Origin: a virus
DNA: 30,814 nt
Virus record (IMG/VR): IMGVR_UViG_3300017719_000099
Coordinates: 1 to 30,814 of that record
Strand: one strand, 5' to 3'
Shown here piece by piece: positions 1-5,464 of the stretch (the first letter of the stretch is position 1; every line of letters starts with the position of its first letter). The notes beneath the pieces were generated by a model, which saw only the letters and a program-made list of their open reading frames with translations, was not told where the DNA came from and searched no databases. A program made the translations under genes and the position numbers.

Positions 1-401
1 CCCCCATTATCCCTATCTGTAAACTTAAAGCCTCCAACAGAGGTAAACATTTCTAGCACAGGGTCTCGGGCTGACTCCATATACAGACCAATGAAATCCC
101 TTTCTTTTCTTTTATAACCCCAGAAGTCTTCAGGTCGTTCACCAGAGGCCATATCGGGATAATCTCTATACTCCACATAACTGCGCCCATCCTTACGGGC
201 ATTCTCTACAGCAGTTCTTAAAACATCCTTGGCGCGTTCCTCGAGTTCTCCAAGATCAATATCCTGCCCCTTAGACTCAACGACATTGCCAGACACTCTT
301 TGCATCATTCTGTATGGGTCAAGTTTAGAAAGAGAGTTTCCTAAAATATACCTAGCAAAAGCTACAGCATTCTGTGGGAGGGGTTTGAACGTCTCAGCCA
401 T
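1..401 (-). CDS. Late-strand protein, N-terminal part, cut by window edge
   Basis: This reading frame starts with ATG at 401, about 9 nt after an AGAGGTG ribosome-binding site, and stays open for 133 codons to the left edge, so the C-terminus is missing. The product begins MAETFKPLPQNAVAFARYIL and is a charged, soluble-looking protein without a motif I recognise. It lies downstream of the small-terminase-like gene and points towards the terminase/portal block at the right end. The partial gene at 30233-30814 on the same strand lacks its start, and the two may be one protein of roughly 325 residues if the window is a linearised circle. Its function is unknown. A structural or packaging role is inferred only from position. 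Confidence 0.75.
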   Translation of the reverse strand, partial: MAETFKPLPQNAVAFARYILGNSLSKLDPYRMMQRVSGNVVESKGQDIDLGELEERAKDVLRTAVENARKDGRSYVEYRDYPDMASGERPEDFWGYKRKERDFIGLYMESARDPVLEMFTSVGGFKFTDRDNG

Positions 402-658
402 TTAGGCGCACCTCTGGTTAAAAAATATATTTTCACTTCAATGCAGTATACTTTTTTTTACGAGCTTTGAGAAGGAATAATTCGTGGGTAAGACCTGGGC
501 TATGTCCGCGACTACGGCTTTTTGGCCCCCACCCCCTGACACACAGTGATTCAGTATGTTGCCGCGAGGATATGCGACGTCGCCCCTTTGGCGACCCGCA
601 TGCTCTACAAAGAGTCATGTGAGGCTTACGCCGAACATGTCCGTTTCAACTCCGGCGT
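402..658. other. Gene-free GC-rich spacer with a 33-nt stem-loop
   Basis: No convincing gene is present between the small-terminase-like gene and the gene starting at 401. Positions 572-601 form a hairpin: ATGCG (572-576) pairs with CGCAT (597-601) and GTCGCC (579-584) with GGCGAC (590-595). Neither side is followed by a T-run, so it is not an ordinary terminator. The part nearest 401 is instead A/T-rich and carries a promoter-like sequence. Lying beside the small terminase gene, the spacer is a reasonable place for a packaging recognition site, but nothing in the sequence proves this. Confidence 0.45.
445..473 (-). promoter_or_regulatory. Candidate sigma70-type promoter
   Basis: Reading the minus strand, TTCTCA (468-473, 4 of 6 consensus bases) is followed after exactly 17 bp, which include an eight-A tract, by TATACT (445-450, 5 of 6). 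It would start transcription near 438 and drive the gene at 401 and the late genes beyond it. This is a pattern match only. Confidence 0.4.
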
Positions 659-1036
659 TCAACCTAGATCTATCTCTACCTTGATGTCTCCAGCATGCAG
701 ATGCATGTGCTTGTCAGGTGCCTTCAGCCCCGCTCTGTCGAGCAGGTCTTTCGACGCTTCTAATTGCACATACTCACTCTTTGCTGTCCTCGCTAAGTTC
801 GTCACCGTGGATAGGGCTAGCGTTGCACGAGTTCCTAATTCATCCCTTATCCTCTGCATCATATACGCTTGGACGTGTGGGAGAGCTAAAGCCTTGGATG
901 CACTCACTCTTCCACTGTCACCTTCCGCATATCCAGCGACTTGACTTGCGTCTTTTATCGTTCCGCCATTTGCTACGAGGTGTTCAACCAACGCCTCTTG
1001 CTTGCCTGTCAATTTCCGTTCCGTCAAGTCGCCCAT
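659..1036 (-). CDS. terS: Small terminase subunit-like protein
   Basis: The product of 125 aa probably recognises the packaging site and hands DNA to the large terminase. It opens MGDLTERKLTGKQEALVEHL, followed by a helix-turn-helix-like stretch (roughly residues 8-45) in which a T-I-K-D-A helix, A-G-Y-A-E and a helix ending in S-K-A-L-A-L-P-H-V occur. This is the usual arrangement of phage small terminases, which tend to begin L-T-x-K-Q-x. The C-terminal part is helical and ends in a short acidic strand. ATG at 1036 is chosen because GAGGTG lies about 5 nt before it; a GTG at 1057 in frame has no such site. Gene-free structured DNA flanks it on both sides. The assignment rests on fold-like pattern and position, not on a database match. 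Confidence 0.7.
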   Translation of the reverse strand: MGDLTERKLTGKQEALVEHLVANGGTIKDASQVAGYAEGDSGRVSASKALALPHVQAYMMQRIRDELGTRATLALSTVTNLARTAKSEYVQLEASKDLLDRAGLKAPDKHMHLHAGDIKVEIDLG

Positions 1037-1146
1037 TCTACACCTCAATGCAAACACATAATCCTATAACTCGCTTCTGAAGAAGCTCCTTAAGCGGAGT
1101 TTAAGAGGGTTCGTCAACATAAATCAAGTGGCAATTTTGCAACACC

Positions 1147-1555
1147 CCTTACATCCAAGGAATACGCGGCTCACCCGTCCAGGGGACAGGTTCGCCCCGT
1201 TAGGGGCATCATGCCACAAACACATATACAGCACATCCCCAGCCTACGACATGCCTCCAAGCGTCCTCGCCCCTTGGGCTGTGGGCGCGTCGGCATGCGG
1301 CTGGGGTAGGGTAAGCACTCTCACAATTCAAGCAGGGTGTCATAGCCGAAAGCTATTGCAAGGATGCTATTACTGGTCTGGGTGCAAGTGGTCAGGTGTC
1401 GTCAGACTACACGGGCGAAACTTCGTTTCTCCCTAGTTATACCTTGTTGGCGGTCTACCAGTGACAGGCTGATCGCCCGTCACACACTGTCAAGTAATAG
1501 CCCCAGCGAAGCTGGCCTTCGGTCCTTGCAATACCCCATGCGGCTATGACCCAGG
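1147..1555. ncRNA. Candidate large structured RNA (or structured DNA element)
   Basis: This gene-free region consists almost entirely of stems. Long-range helices, all perfect: P1 GTCATAGCCG (1339-1348) with CGGCTATGAC (1541-1550); P2 TATTGCAAGGA (1354-1364) with TCCTTGCAATA (1523-1533); P3 GCTATTACT (1366-1374) with AGTAATAGC (1493-1501). They nest correctly inside one another. Inside P3 are a hairpin at 1405-1438 (GACTA/TAGTT, GGG/CCC, GAAAC/GTTTC) and one at 1461-1483 (GTGAC/GTCAC). Between P3 and P2 on the 3' side are CCAGC-GAA-GCTGG (1503-1515) and a C-TTCG-G tetraloop (1517-1522). The 5' half adds hairpins at 1173-1191, 1194-1207 (GCCCC-GTTA-GGGGC) and 1237-1306 (CCCCAGCC/GGCTGGGG plus CATGCC/GGCATG). 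The transcribed strand is undecided: plus would make it a 5' leader of the gene at 1620, minus a leader of the terminase operon. No known RNA class was recognised. Confidence 0.6.
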
Positions 1556-1578
1556 GGGAAATTGTAGAGAGAGTAGTC

Positions 1579-1607
1579 TCTATAAGTTAAGTAAATCAGC
1601 TATTAAA
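1579..1607 (-). promoter_or_regulatory. Weak candidate promoter pointing into the structured region
   Basis: On the minus strand TTTAAT (1602-1607, 3 of 6 consensus bases) precedes TATAGA (1579-1584) with a 17-bp spacer. If real, it would transcribe the whole structured region as a leader of the small terminase gene. The -10 overlaps an inverted repeat TAGAGA (1565-1570) / TCTCTA (1577-1582), which could be an operator. Confidence 0.25.
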
Positions 1608-1619
1608 GGAGTATAGCAA

Positions 1620-2033
1620 ATGTCTAAAGTATCAAATAAAGCAGTTAAGCAATCAGAAGTATCTTCAAACGTAGAGGCTGTTGCCTCTAACATCAAGGTG
1701 TTGCTAGACAGCATCTATCCTAACCACGCAGATGGCTTGCTAGCCTATGCGCGCGCACGCTTCGTCGAGAACCTAGTCTGGCGCGCAGACAAAGACTTCG
1801 AGTTCCAAGAAGGCAAAGCGGCAGAAGCGCAAGTCAAGTATGACGAAGCGATGTTCATCCAGCGTGCCATCACAGAACAGCAGAACCGTGAGGGCGAAGA
1901 CCAAGGTATGGTCTACGATACACAGGTCGAGCGCTCTCAACGCTGGAATGAACGCATGCAAATTCAGCTTCAGGGCGCATCTGAGTTCCGCGACGCGGCG
2001 CACCTGGCGCTTGAATCACTGTCTCAGGACTAA
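1620..2033 (+). CDS. Unknown early protein, own transcription unit
   Basis: The 137-aa product has no motif I recognise. It is soluble, rich in Ala, Glu and Gln, and mostly predicted helical by eye (for example around residues 55-80 and 105-135), with no membrane segment. ATG at 1620 follows AAAGGAG by about 8 nt. It is the first gene of the plus strand and is closed by a strong terminator six bases after its stop, so it is expressed separately from the operon downstream and probably very early or at high level. Its codon use is more GC-rich (many GCG, CGC, GGC codons) than that of the next genes, which hints at a different origin or strong expression. Confidence 0.75.
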   Translation: MSKVSNKAVKQSEVSSNVEAVASNIKVLLDSIYPNHADGLLAYARARFVENLVWRADKDFEFQEGKAAEAQVKYDEAMFIQRAITEQQNREGEDQGMVYDTQVERSQRWNERMQIQLQGASEFRDAAHLALESLSQD

Positions 2034-2039
2034 CAACAC

Positions 2040-2076
2040 GGGGCCGGGCGGCATTGGCCGCCCAGCCCCTTTTTTT
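2040..2076 (+). terminator. Strong rho-independent terminator
   Basis: GGGGC (2040-2044) and GGGCGGC (2046-2052) pair with GCCGCCC (2057-2063) and GCCCC (2065-2069) around an ATTG loop, followed directly by seven T (2070-2076). It ends the transcript of the gene at 1620-2033. Confidence 0.93.
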
Positions 2077-2101
2077 ATGTCGGTGCTGGACTATTAATCA
2101 G

Positions 2102-2137
2102 ACACCTGTTGACAAGGTGTGTAATAGTTGGTAACAA
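2102..2137 (+). promoter_or_regulatory. Candidate early promoter with overlapping operator-like dyad
   Basis: A perfect TTGACA (2109-2114) is followed at 17 bp by TAACAA (2132-2137), a poor -10. The -35 lies between the arms of an inverted repeat, ACACCT (2102-2107) and AGGTGT (2115-2120), so a bound repressor would block it. It sits just after a strong terminator and just before the long plus-strand operon, where a new promoter is required. Confidence 0.5.
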
Positions 2138-2161
2138 ATAGGACACGAAAGGGACAATAAA

Positions 2162-2254
2162 ATGATTCAGATAATTTTTACAGCACTCCAAGTCGGAGTA
2201 ATCATATCCGCAGTCTATTTAATTCTAATGATTAGCTATGTAATAGGAGGATAA
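2162..2254 (+). CDS. 30-residue single-pass membrane microprotein
   Basis: A short frame starts with ATG at 2162, preceded by AAAGGGAC, and ends at TAA 2252-2254, one base before the next ATG. The product, beginning MIQIIFTALQVGVIISAVYL, is almost wholly hydrophobic and would form one transmembrane helix. The ribosome-binding site of the next gene (GGAGG) lies inside its last codons, so the two are probably translationally coupled. It could instead be a leader whose translation controls the next gene. Function unknown. Confidence 0.55.
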   Translation: MIQIIFTALQVGVIISAVYLILMISYVIGG

Positions 2255-2255
2255 A

Positions 2256-2504
2256 ATGAGAGTAGTATATGAAACCGAGACCTTCCATTTTGAAACCATT
2301 GAAACATTAACACATTTCCTCAAGGAAGAAATGTCATACGAAGACATGGACGTTGACCTGTTGCTCGAAGAAAAGTTCGAGGAAGATGAATACTGCGATG
2401 CTCACGAGAAAACAACGACAATCGTCAGGTTGATAGCTGCTGATGCTGGAGGCTTCACGCTAGCCTATGAGCGCACAGGCATTGAATATGACAACTATTT
2501 ATAG
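2256..2504 (+). CDS. Small acidic unknown protein
   Basis: The 82-aa product is strongly acidic, with Glu/Asp-rich stretches near residues 27-48 (E-E-M-S-Y-E-D-M-D-V-D and E-E-K-F-E-E-D-E). ATG at 2256 is preceded by GGAGGATAAA, a very good ribosome-binding site. Small acidic early phage proteins are often inhibitors or DNA mimics, but there is no direct sign of that here beyond the charge. It is the second cistron after the promoter at 2109. Confidence 0.75.
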   Translation: MRVVYETETFHFETIETLTHFLKEEMSYEDMDVDLLLEEKFEEDEYCDAHEKTTTIVRLIAADAGGFTLAYERTGIEYDNYL

Positions 2505-2513
2505 GAGTATAAA

Positions 2514-2735
2514 ATGAAATCAATACACGAAATCAAATTCCCAGCGCATGGCTCACCTGCTGATCGAGGCAGTGCCGACAAATACTATGGTCGGCCATGC
2601 AATCCACACTGGTGGCCCAATGGAACTTACATGGGGCATCGTGTGCCTGCTGAAGATATGACTGAGGATGAAATCAGTTTGTATAAAGAAGCATACAGAA
2701 ATGAAAAAGATGTAAAGGATTGGGGCGATGAGTAA
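2514..2735 (+). CDS. Small conserved-looking unknown protein
   Basis: The 73-aa product has a polar N-terminus with A-D-R-G-S-A-D-x-Y-Y-G-R-P (about residues 16-28) then N-P-H-W-W-P-N-G-T-Y, a motif pattern that I recall from small phage proteins of unknown role, and an acidic C-terminal half. ATG at 2514 follows AGGAG by 7 nt. Its last codons overlap the start of the antirestriction gene by 8 bp, showing co-transcription and likely coupling. Confidence 0.75.
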   Translation: MKSIHEIKFPAHGSPADRGSADKYYGRPCNPHWWPNGTYMGHRVPAEDMTEDEISLYKEAYRNEKDVKDWGDE

Positions 2736-3606
2736 GTTTACTACAAAAGACTTTGTAAATAAGATTGCAAAGCAAATCGAACAGCTGATGGAAGAACATG
2801 GAACCAACTGGACAAAGCCCTGGATTGGGCAAGGCGGTGGCATCCCATACAATCCATCACGTCAACAACAATACACTGGAGCCAATGTGTTTGGCCTTTG
2901 GATTCAGGGTGCTAACGCTGGATACACATCAAATGAATGGGGAACATACAAACAATGGGAAGCCCTTGGCAAACAAGTAGACAAGGGACAGAAGTCAGAA
3001 GCCTTCTCAATATTCTACACTAAGATAGAACGAGAAGATGCTGATGACTACCACGTTATGCGATTGAGCCGAGTGTTCAATGCCGAACAACTTGCTGGCT
3101 ATGAGCCAGACATTCTCAAAGAAAAAGTAAATGAGGTTCATCAACTAGATGCTGTCGATGCATTCATCGAAAGCATACCATCTGTTGTAAAGACTGGTGG
3201 TAGTCGAGCCTTCTATGATCCAGTAGAAGACTACATAATGATGCCACCAACAAAGGCATTCATTGACACAGAAGATGCGACTGCCACTCAAAGCTATTAT
3301 GCAACGATGTTGCATGAACACGCACACTGGACGGGACACAAGTCCCGCCTGGACAGAATCCCAAACAACCAGGACAAGAAGTCATACGCATACGAAGAGC
3401 TTGTGGCAGAGCTAACTTCTGTGCTGATGTCTGCCCATTTGGGTATAGCCAAGACACCAACAGCAGACCACGCCAAGTATCTAAACTCTTGGCGCCAAGC
3501 AATCCACGATAACCCACGGGTTATTATGAAGGCTATGGCTGATGCGGAAAAAGCAATGAAGCACCTCAACAAATACAGCCAGATTGTGGCAGACAAAGCC
3601 GCTTAA
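2728..3606 (+). CDS. ArdC-like antirestriction protein with zincin domain
   Basis: The 292-aa product joins an ArdC-type ssDNA-binding N-terminal domain (about residues 5-120, including N-W-T-K-P-W, N-P-x-R-x-x-x-Y-x-G-A-N and W-x-T-Y-K-Q-W) to a metallopeptidase-like domain with H-E-H-A-H-W-T-G-H (196-204) and E-E-L-V-A-E-L (223-229), which would supply the two zinc-binding His, the catalytic Glu and the third ligand. In plasmids ArdC protects incoming single-stranded DNA from host restriction, and the domain pair also occurs in phage polyvalent proteins. As an early gene, it fits a role soon after DNA entry. Length is close to that of stand-alone ArdC. Protease activity is inferred from the motif only. 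Confidence 0.88.
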   Translation: MSKFTTKDFVNKIAKQIEQLMEEHGTNWTKPWIGQGGGIPYNPSRQQQYTGANVFGLWIQGANAGYTSNEWGTYKQWEALGKQVDKGQKSEAFSIFYTKIEREDADDYHVMRLSRVFNAEQLAGYEPDILKEKVNEVHQLDAVDAFIESIPSVVKTGGSRAFYDPVEDYIMMPPTKAFIDTEDATATQSYYATMLHEHAHWTGHKSRLDRIPNNQDKKSYAYEELVAELTSVLMSAHLGIAKTPTADHAKYLNSWRQAIHDNPRVIMKAMADAEKAMKHLNKYSQIVADKAA

Positions 3607-3608
3607 TC

Positions 3609-3667
3609 GGGCGTTGTCCACATCCCCGCCCCGCCCATGTGGGGGCGGCGGTTGTGGTCAATCGCCC
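3609..3667. other. Long stem-loop with DnaA-box-like arms
   Basis: The spacer after the ArdC-like gene folds into one long hairpin. GGGCGTTG (3609-3616) pairs with CAA-t-CGCCC (3659-3667), CCACA (3618-3622) with TGTGG (3653-3657), and CCGCCCC (3626-3632) with GGGGCGG (3642-3648). There is no T-run, so it is not a standard terminator. The outer arms contain TTGTCCACA (3614-3622, one change from the DnaA box TTATCCACA) and, inverted, TTGACCACA (3653-3661, two changes). It could be an mRNA processing or pausing structure, or a cruciform origin. Confidence 0.6.
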
Positions 3668-3688
3668 TTCATGTAAAGGAGTAGAAAC

Positions 3689-4009
3689 ATGACACCATCA
3701 CTATCAGACCTAGAAAATATGATGCTCGACCAGTTACGGCAAGGCAGATTAAAAAATGAATTGAGCCAGCTAAAAGTATTGGAAGCAGTTCAGAATGTTG
3801 CACCACAAAATGATCAGCTAAACTTCTTGGCTGTCTTGTATGCAACAGACCCGCACACTCTCAATCAATTTGATGAGGGAGGTATGGTATCGGAGTTGCT
3901 GTATCACAATGTTCGACGACACCTAATCGAGTTCGGTAAAAAGTATATCGAATCAAGTAACGCACACGAAGAAAAGTATGGGGTAGTTCACCCCAGGGAA
4001 TGGAGATAA
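3689..4009 (+). CDS. Unknown helical protein
   Basis: The 106-aa product begins MTPSLSDLENMMLDQLRQG and appears mainly alpha-helical and soluble, with no catalytic or metal-binding motif visible. ATG at 3689 follows AAAGGAGTAGAAAC, a leader nearly identical to that of the gene at 4650. It is the first gene after the long stem-loop at 3609-3667, so its expression could be set by that structure. Function unknown. Confidence 0.75.
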   Translation: MTPSLSDLENMMLDQLRQGRLKNELSQLKVLEAVQNVAPQNDQLNFLAVLYATDPHTLNQFDEGGMVSELLYHNVRRHLIEFGKKYIESSNAHEEKYGVVHPREWR

Positions 4010-4011
4010 AC

Positions 4012-4206
4012 ATGACACAAAACACAATGTTCTTTCGTCGGCACTACGAGTTCTTAGCAGAACAAGTAGGCCCCCTACTATCAACACCAACAGACGCTGA
4101 GCGCCTGGCTGATATGCTGGAGCAAGACAACCCAGCGTTTAAGCGTGGAGTGTTTGTAAGTAAAGCAATCTCCTATTGGGAGAAACGAAACCTGGAGGTA
4201 GAGTAA
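4012..4206 (+). CDS. Small unknown protein
   Basis: The 64-aa product begins MTQNTMFFRRHYEFLAEQVG; its C-terminal part (N-P-A-F-K-R-G-V-F ... Y-W-E-K-R-N) resembles short phage proteins of unknown role. ATG at 4012 is preferred to the in-frame ATG at 4000 because TGGAG lies 6 nt before it. Its coding sequence begins just after the stop of the previous gene, and its stop overlaps the next start as TAATG, so it is translated as part of the operon. Confidence 0.7.
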   Translation: MTQNTMFFRRHYEFLAEQVGPLLSTPTDAERLADMLEQDNPAFKRGVFVSKAISYWEKRNLEVE

Positions 4207-4478
4207 TGATTGTTTATACATTTAAGTTTGGTCAGTTAGATTCATTTGTTCGCCGCACTTTTTCTAGCAAGACAGTTGCAGAAAGAGAGCGTCGTAAATA
4301 TGCAAGAGTTCTTAACCCATCATCAAGAGATGAAAGAACCTGGTGGCTTAATACGCACCCGCTAGAGACAGTGTCTCTTGATTACAAGCATGAGATTGTA
4401 GAGTTCATGGAAGACATTTCAAATGAGCATCGAAATGATCTGAACAAAAGAATAGGGGTGAATTACTGGAATGGCTAA
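4206..4478 (+). CDS. Small unknown protein
   Basis: The 90-aa product begins MIVYTFKFGQLDSFVRRTF and has a basic middle with several Arg and a more acidic C-terminal helix (E-I-V-E-F-M-E-D). ATG at 4206 shares TAATG with the preceding stop and has GGAGGT about 7 nt upstream; a longer frame from 4176 would bury that site. No domain is recognised. Confidence 0.72.
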   Translation: MIVYTFKFGQLDSFVRRTFSSKTVAERERRKYARVLNPSSRDERTWWLNTHPLETVSLDYKHEIVEFMEDISNEHRNDLNKRIGVNYWNG

Positions 4479-4653
4479 GAGGAGCAAGAAGAACACGATC
4501 CAGCCACAACAATGTGGCAAGTGCGGGTTGGTGCATGACAACTGGGTCATGCAACTGACCCGCATTGAACCAGAGGAGCATCAGATATTGTGCGACCCTT
4601 GCTACCTCGCAGAGTTTGCGAAACCCATCAGAGAATACGGAGTAGAAACATGA
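4471..4653 (+). CDS. Small zinc-ribbon-like protein
   Basis: The 60-aa product has a basic N-terminus (M-A-K-R-S-K-K-N) and two Cys pairs, C-G-K-C at residues 15-18 and C-D-P-C at 41-44. Two C-x2-C knuckles about 22 residues apart would bind one zinc ion in a ribbon fold. Such small proteins usually bind nucleic acid or another protein. The start overlaps the previous gene by 8 bp and the stop overlaps the next start as ATGA. The partner is unknown. Confidence 0.72.
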   Translation: MAKRSKKNTIQPQQCGKCGLVHDNWVMQLTRIEPEEHQILCDPCYLAEFAKPIREYGVET

Positions 4654-4838
4654 ACATGGATAAAGGTAGATACGACACAGCTATGCACATGCTGAATAGC
4701 TTATGCGACTTATTTGAAAGGGTCGCTGTAAAAGAATGGAACACTGAAGAATCTTTTGGTCTTAATACATTTACAGAATTAGAAGCCATCAGACATAAGG
4801 TCGATGAAAGAAACAAAGGTATAGACAATGACCAGTAA
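4650..4838 (+). CDS. Small unknown protein
   Basis: The 62-aa product begins MNMDKGRYDTAMHMLNSLCD and seems to be two amphipathic helices with an acidic face. ATG at 4650 has GGAG 7 nt upstream and overlaps the previous stop; the upstream extension of this frame is coded within the zinc-ribbon gene and has no ribosome-binding site. The end overlaps the nuclease gene start by 11 bp. Function unknown. Confidence 0.68.
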   Translation: MNMDKGRYDTAMHMLNSLCDLFERVAVKEWNTEESFGLNTFTELEAIRHKVDERNKGIDNDQ

Positions 4839-5181
4839 AAGTAAACAGAAGGGAACATATCACGAGAACTATTTTGTGAAGCTGTTCAAGGAATGGGGCA
4901 TCAAGGTGCGTAAGCAACCGCTATCAGGTGCGCTTGGGGGTGAATACTCTGGCGACCTGGTCGTGACCATTGGAGGAGAGGACTACATCGCCGAGGTTAA
5001 ATACCGCAAAGAGAAAGGCTTCCCCTCCCCCTTCACAGTCTTAAAGAATCGAGATGTTGCGCTGTTCAAGCTGGGAAAAACAGAGCCAGACTCACCCAAA
5101 TGGGTGCTGATTATACCAGACTATATTGTAGAAAAAATACTAAACAAAGGACGCCATGATGATAGACCAAAAGGAAGTTAA
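4828..5181 (+). CDS. PD-(D/E)XK nuclease, Holliday-resolvase-like
   Basis: The 117-aa product has the layout of small PD-(D/E)XK nucleases: E13 in a first helix, D43 in S-G-D-L-V-V, and E56-V-K58 in the next strand, with a basic N-terminus (K-S-K-Q-K-G). Family members such as Hjc-type resolvases cut branched DNA. Here the likely task is resolving junctions made during recombination-dependent replication or before packaging. The gene is followed with overlap by the DnaA-like gene. The specific substrate cannot be read from the sequence, and a VRR-NUC or restriction-like role is also possible. Confidence 0.78.
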   Translation: MTSKSKQKGTYHENYFVKLFKEWGIKVRKQPLSGALGGEYSGDLVVTIGGEDYIAEVKYRKEKGFPSPFTVLKNRDVALFKLGKTEPDSPKWVLIIPDYIVEKILNKGRHDDRPKGS

Positions 5182-5464
5182 AAACATTCGAATGCATGAA
5201 TATGTCAGAGAGTTTTGCGATGAACATAATGTTGAGTTCACATCAATTACAGAACGCAGACGAAACAGAAACTGGGTAATACAGTTGCGCCAAAAATTGT
5301 TCTATGAACTACACATCAGAGGACACTCACTGCCAGAGATAGGAGCGTTCCTAAACAGAGACCACACTACAGTCCTATGGGGAAAGCGACAGCATTTGAA
5401 ACGCATTACAAAAGAAAACAGACGAGAGAAAAGGAGAAAGAGAAATGAACTTCGATCAACGTGA
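5156..5464 (+). CDS. DnaA domain IV-like DNA-binding protein
   Basis: The 102-aa product carries the signature of the C-terminal DNA-binding domain of DnaA: S-L-P-E-I-G-A-F-L-N (58-67) followed by R-D-H-T-T-V (68-73), the loop and helix that read the DnaA box, then a very basic tail (K-R-I-T-K-E-N-R-R-E-K-R-R-K-R). The AAA+ ATPase part of DnaA is absent. A second ATG at 5159 is equally possible. The protein could mark the phage origin, recruit host replication proteins, or compete with host DnaA. It overlaps both neighbours, the nuclease upstream and an unknown gene downstream. Confidence 0.85.
   Translation: MMIDQKEVKNIRMHEYVREFCDEHNVEFTSITERRRNRNWVIQLRQKLFYELHIRGHSLPEIGAFLNRDHTTVLWGKRQHLKRITKENRREKRRKRNELRST

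Noticed and set aside
433-618. A minus-strand frame of 61 codons with two Cys near its start
   Set aside because: It lacks a ribosome-binding site, covers the 572-601 hairpin, has odd composition with many Arg, Ser and Gly, and shows no overlap with its neighbours as real genes here do.
546-1080. Two plus-strand frames opposite the small terminase gene
   Set aside because: They are antisense shadows of a gene with a good start and fold pattern.
1474-1485. CGCCCGTCACAC, identical to a conserved 16S rRNA decoding-site string
   Set aside because: Only 12 bases match and the surrounding sequence is not rRNA-like; it is most likely chance within the hairpin at 1461-1483.
1128-1549. Plus-strand frames of 102 and 61 codons in the structured region
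   Set aside because: They have no ribosome-binding sites, run across the paired arms and have unlikely compositions; the pairing explains the sequence better.
1339-1550. Group I intron or retron msr-msd
   Set aside because: CAGACTACACGGG resembles a group I R segment and the terminal arms resemble retron a1/a2 repeats, but the pairing partner forms a simple hairpin, no interrupted gene exists and no reverse transcriptase is encoded nearby.
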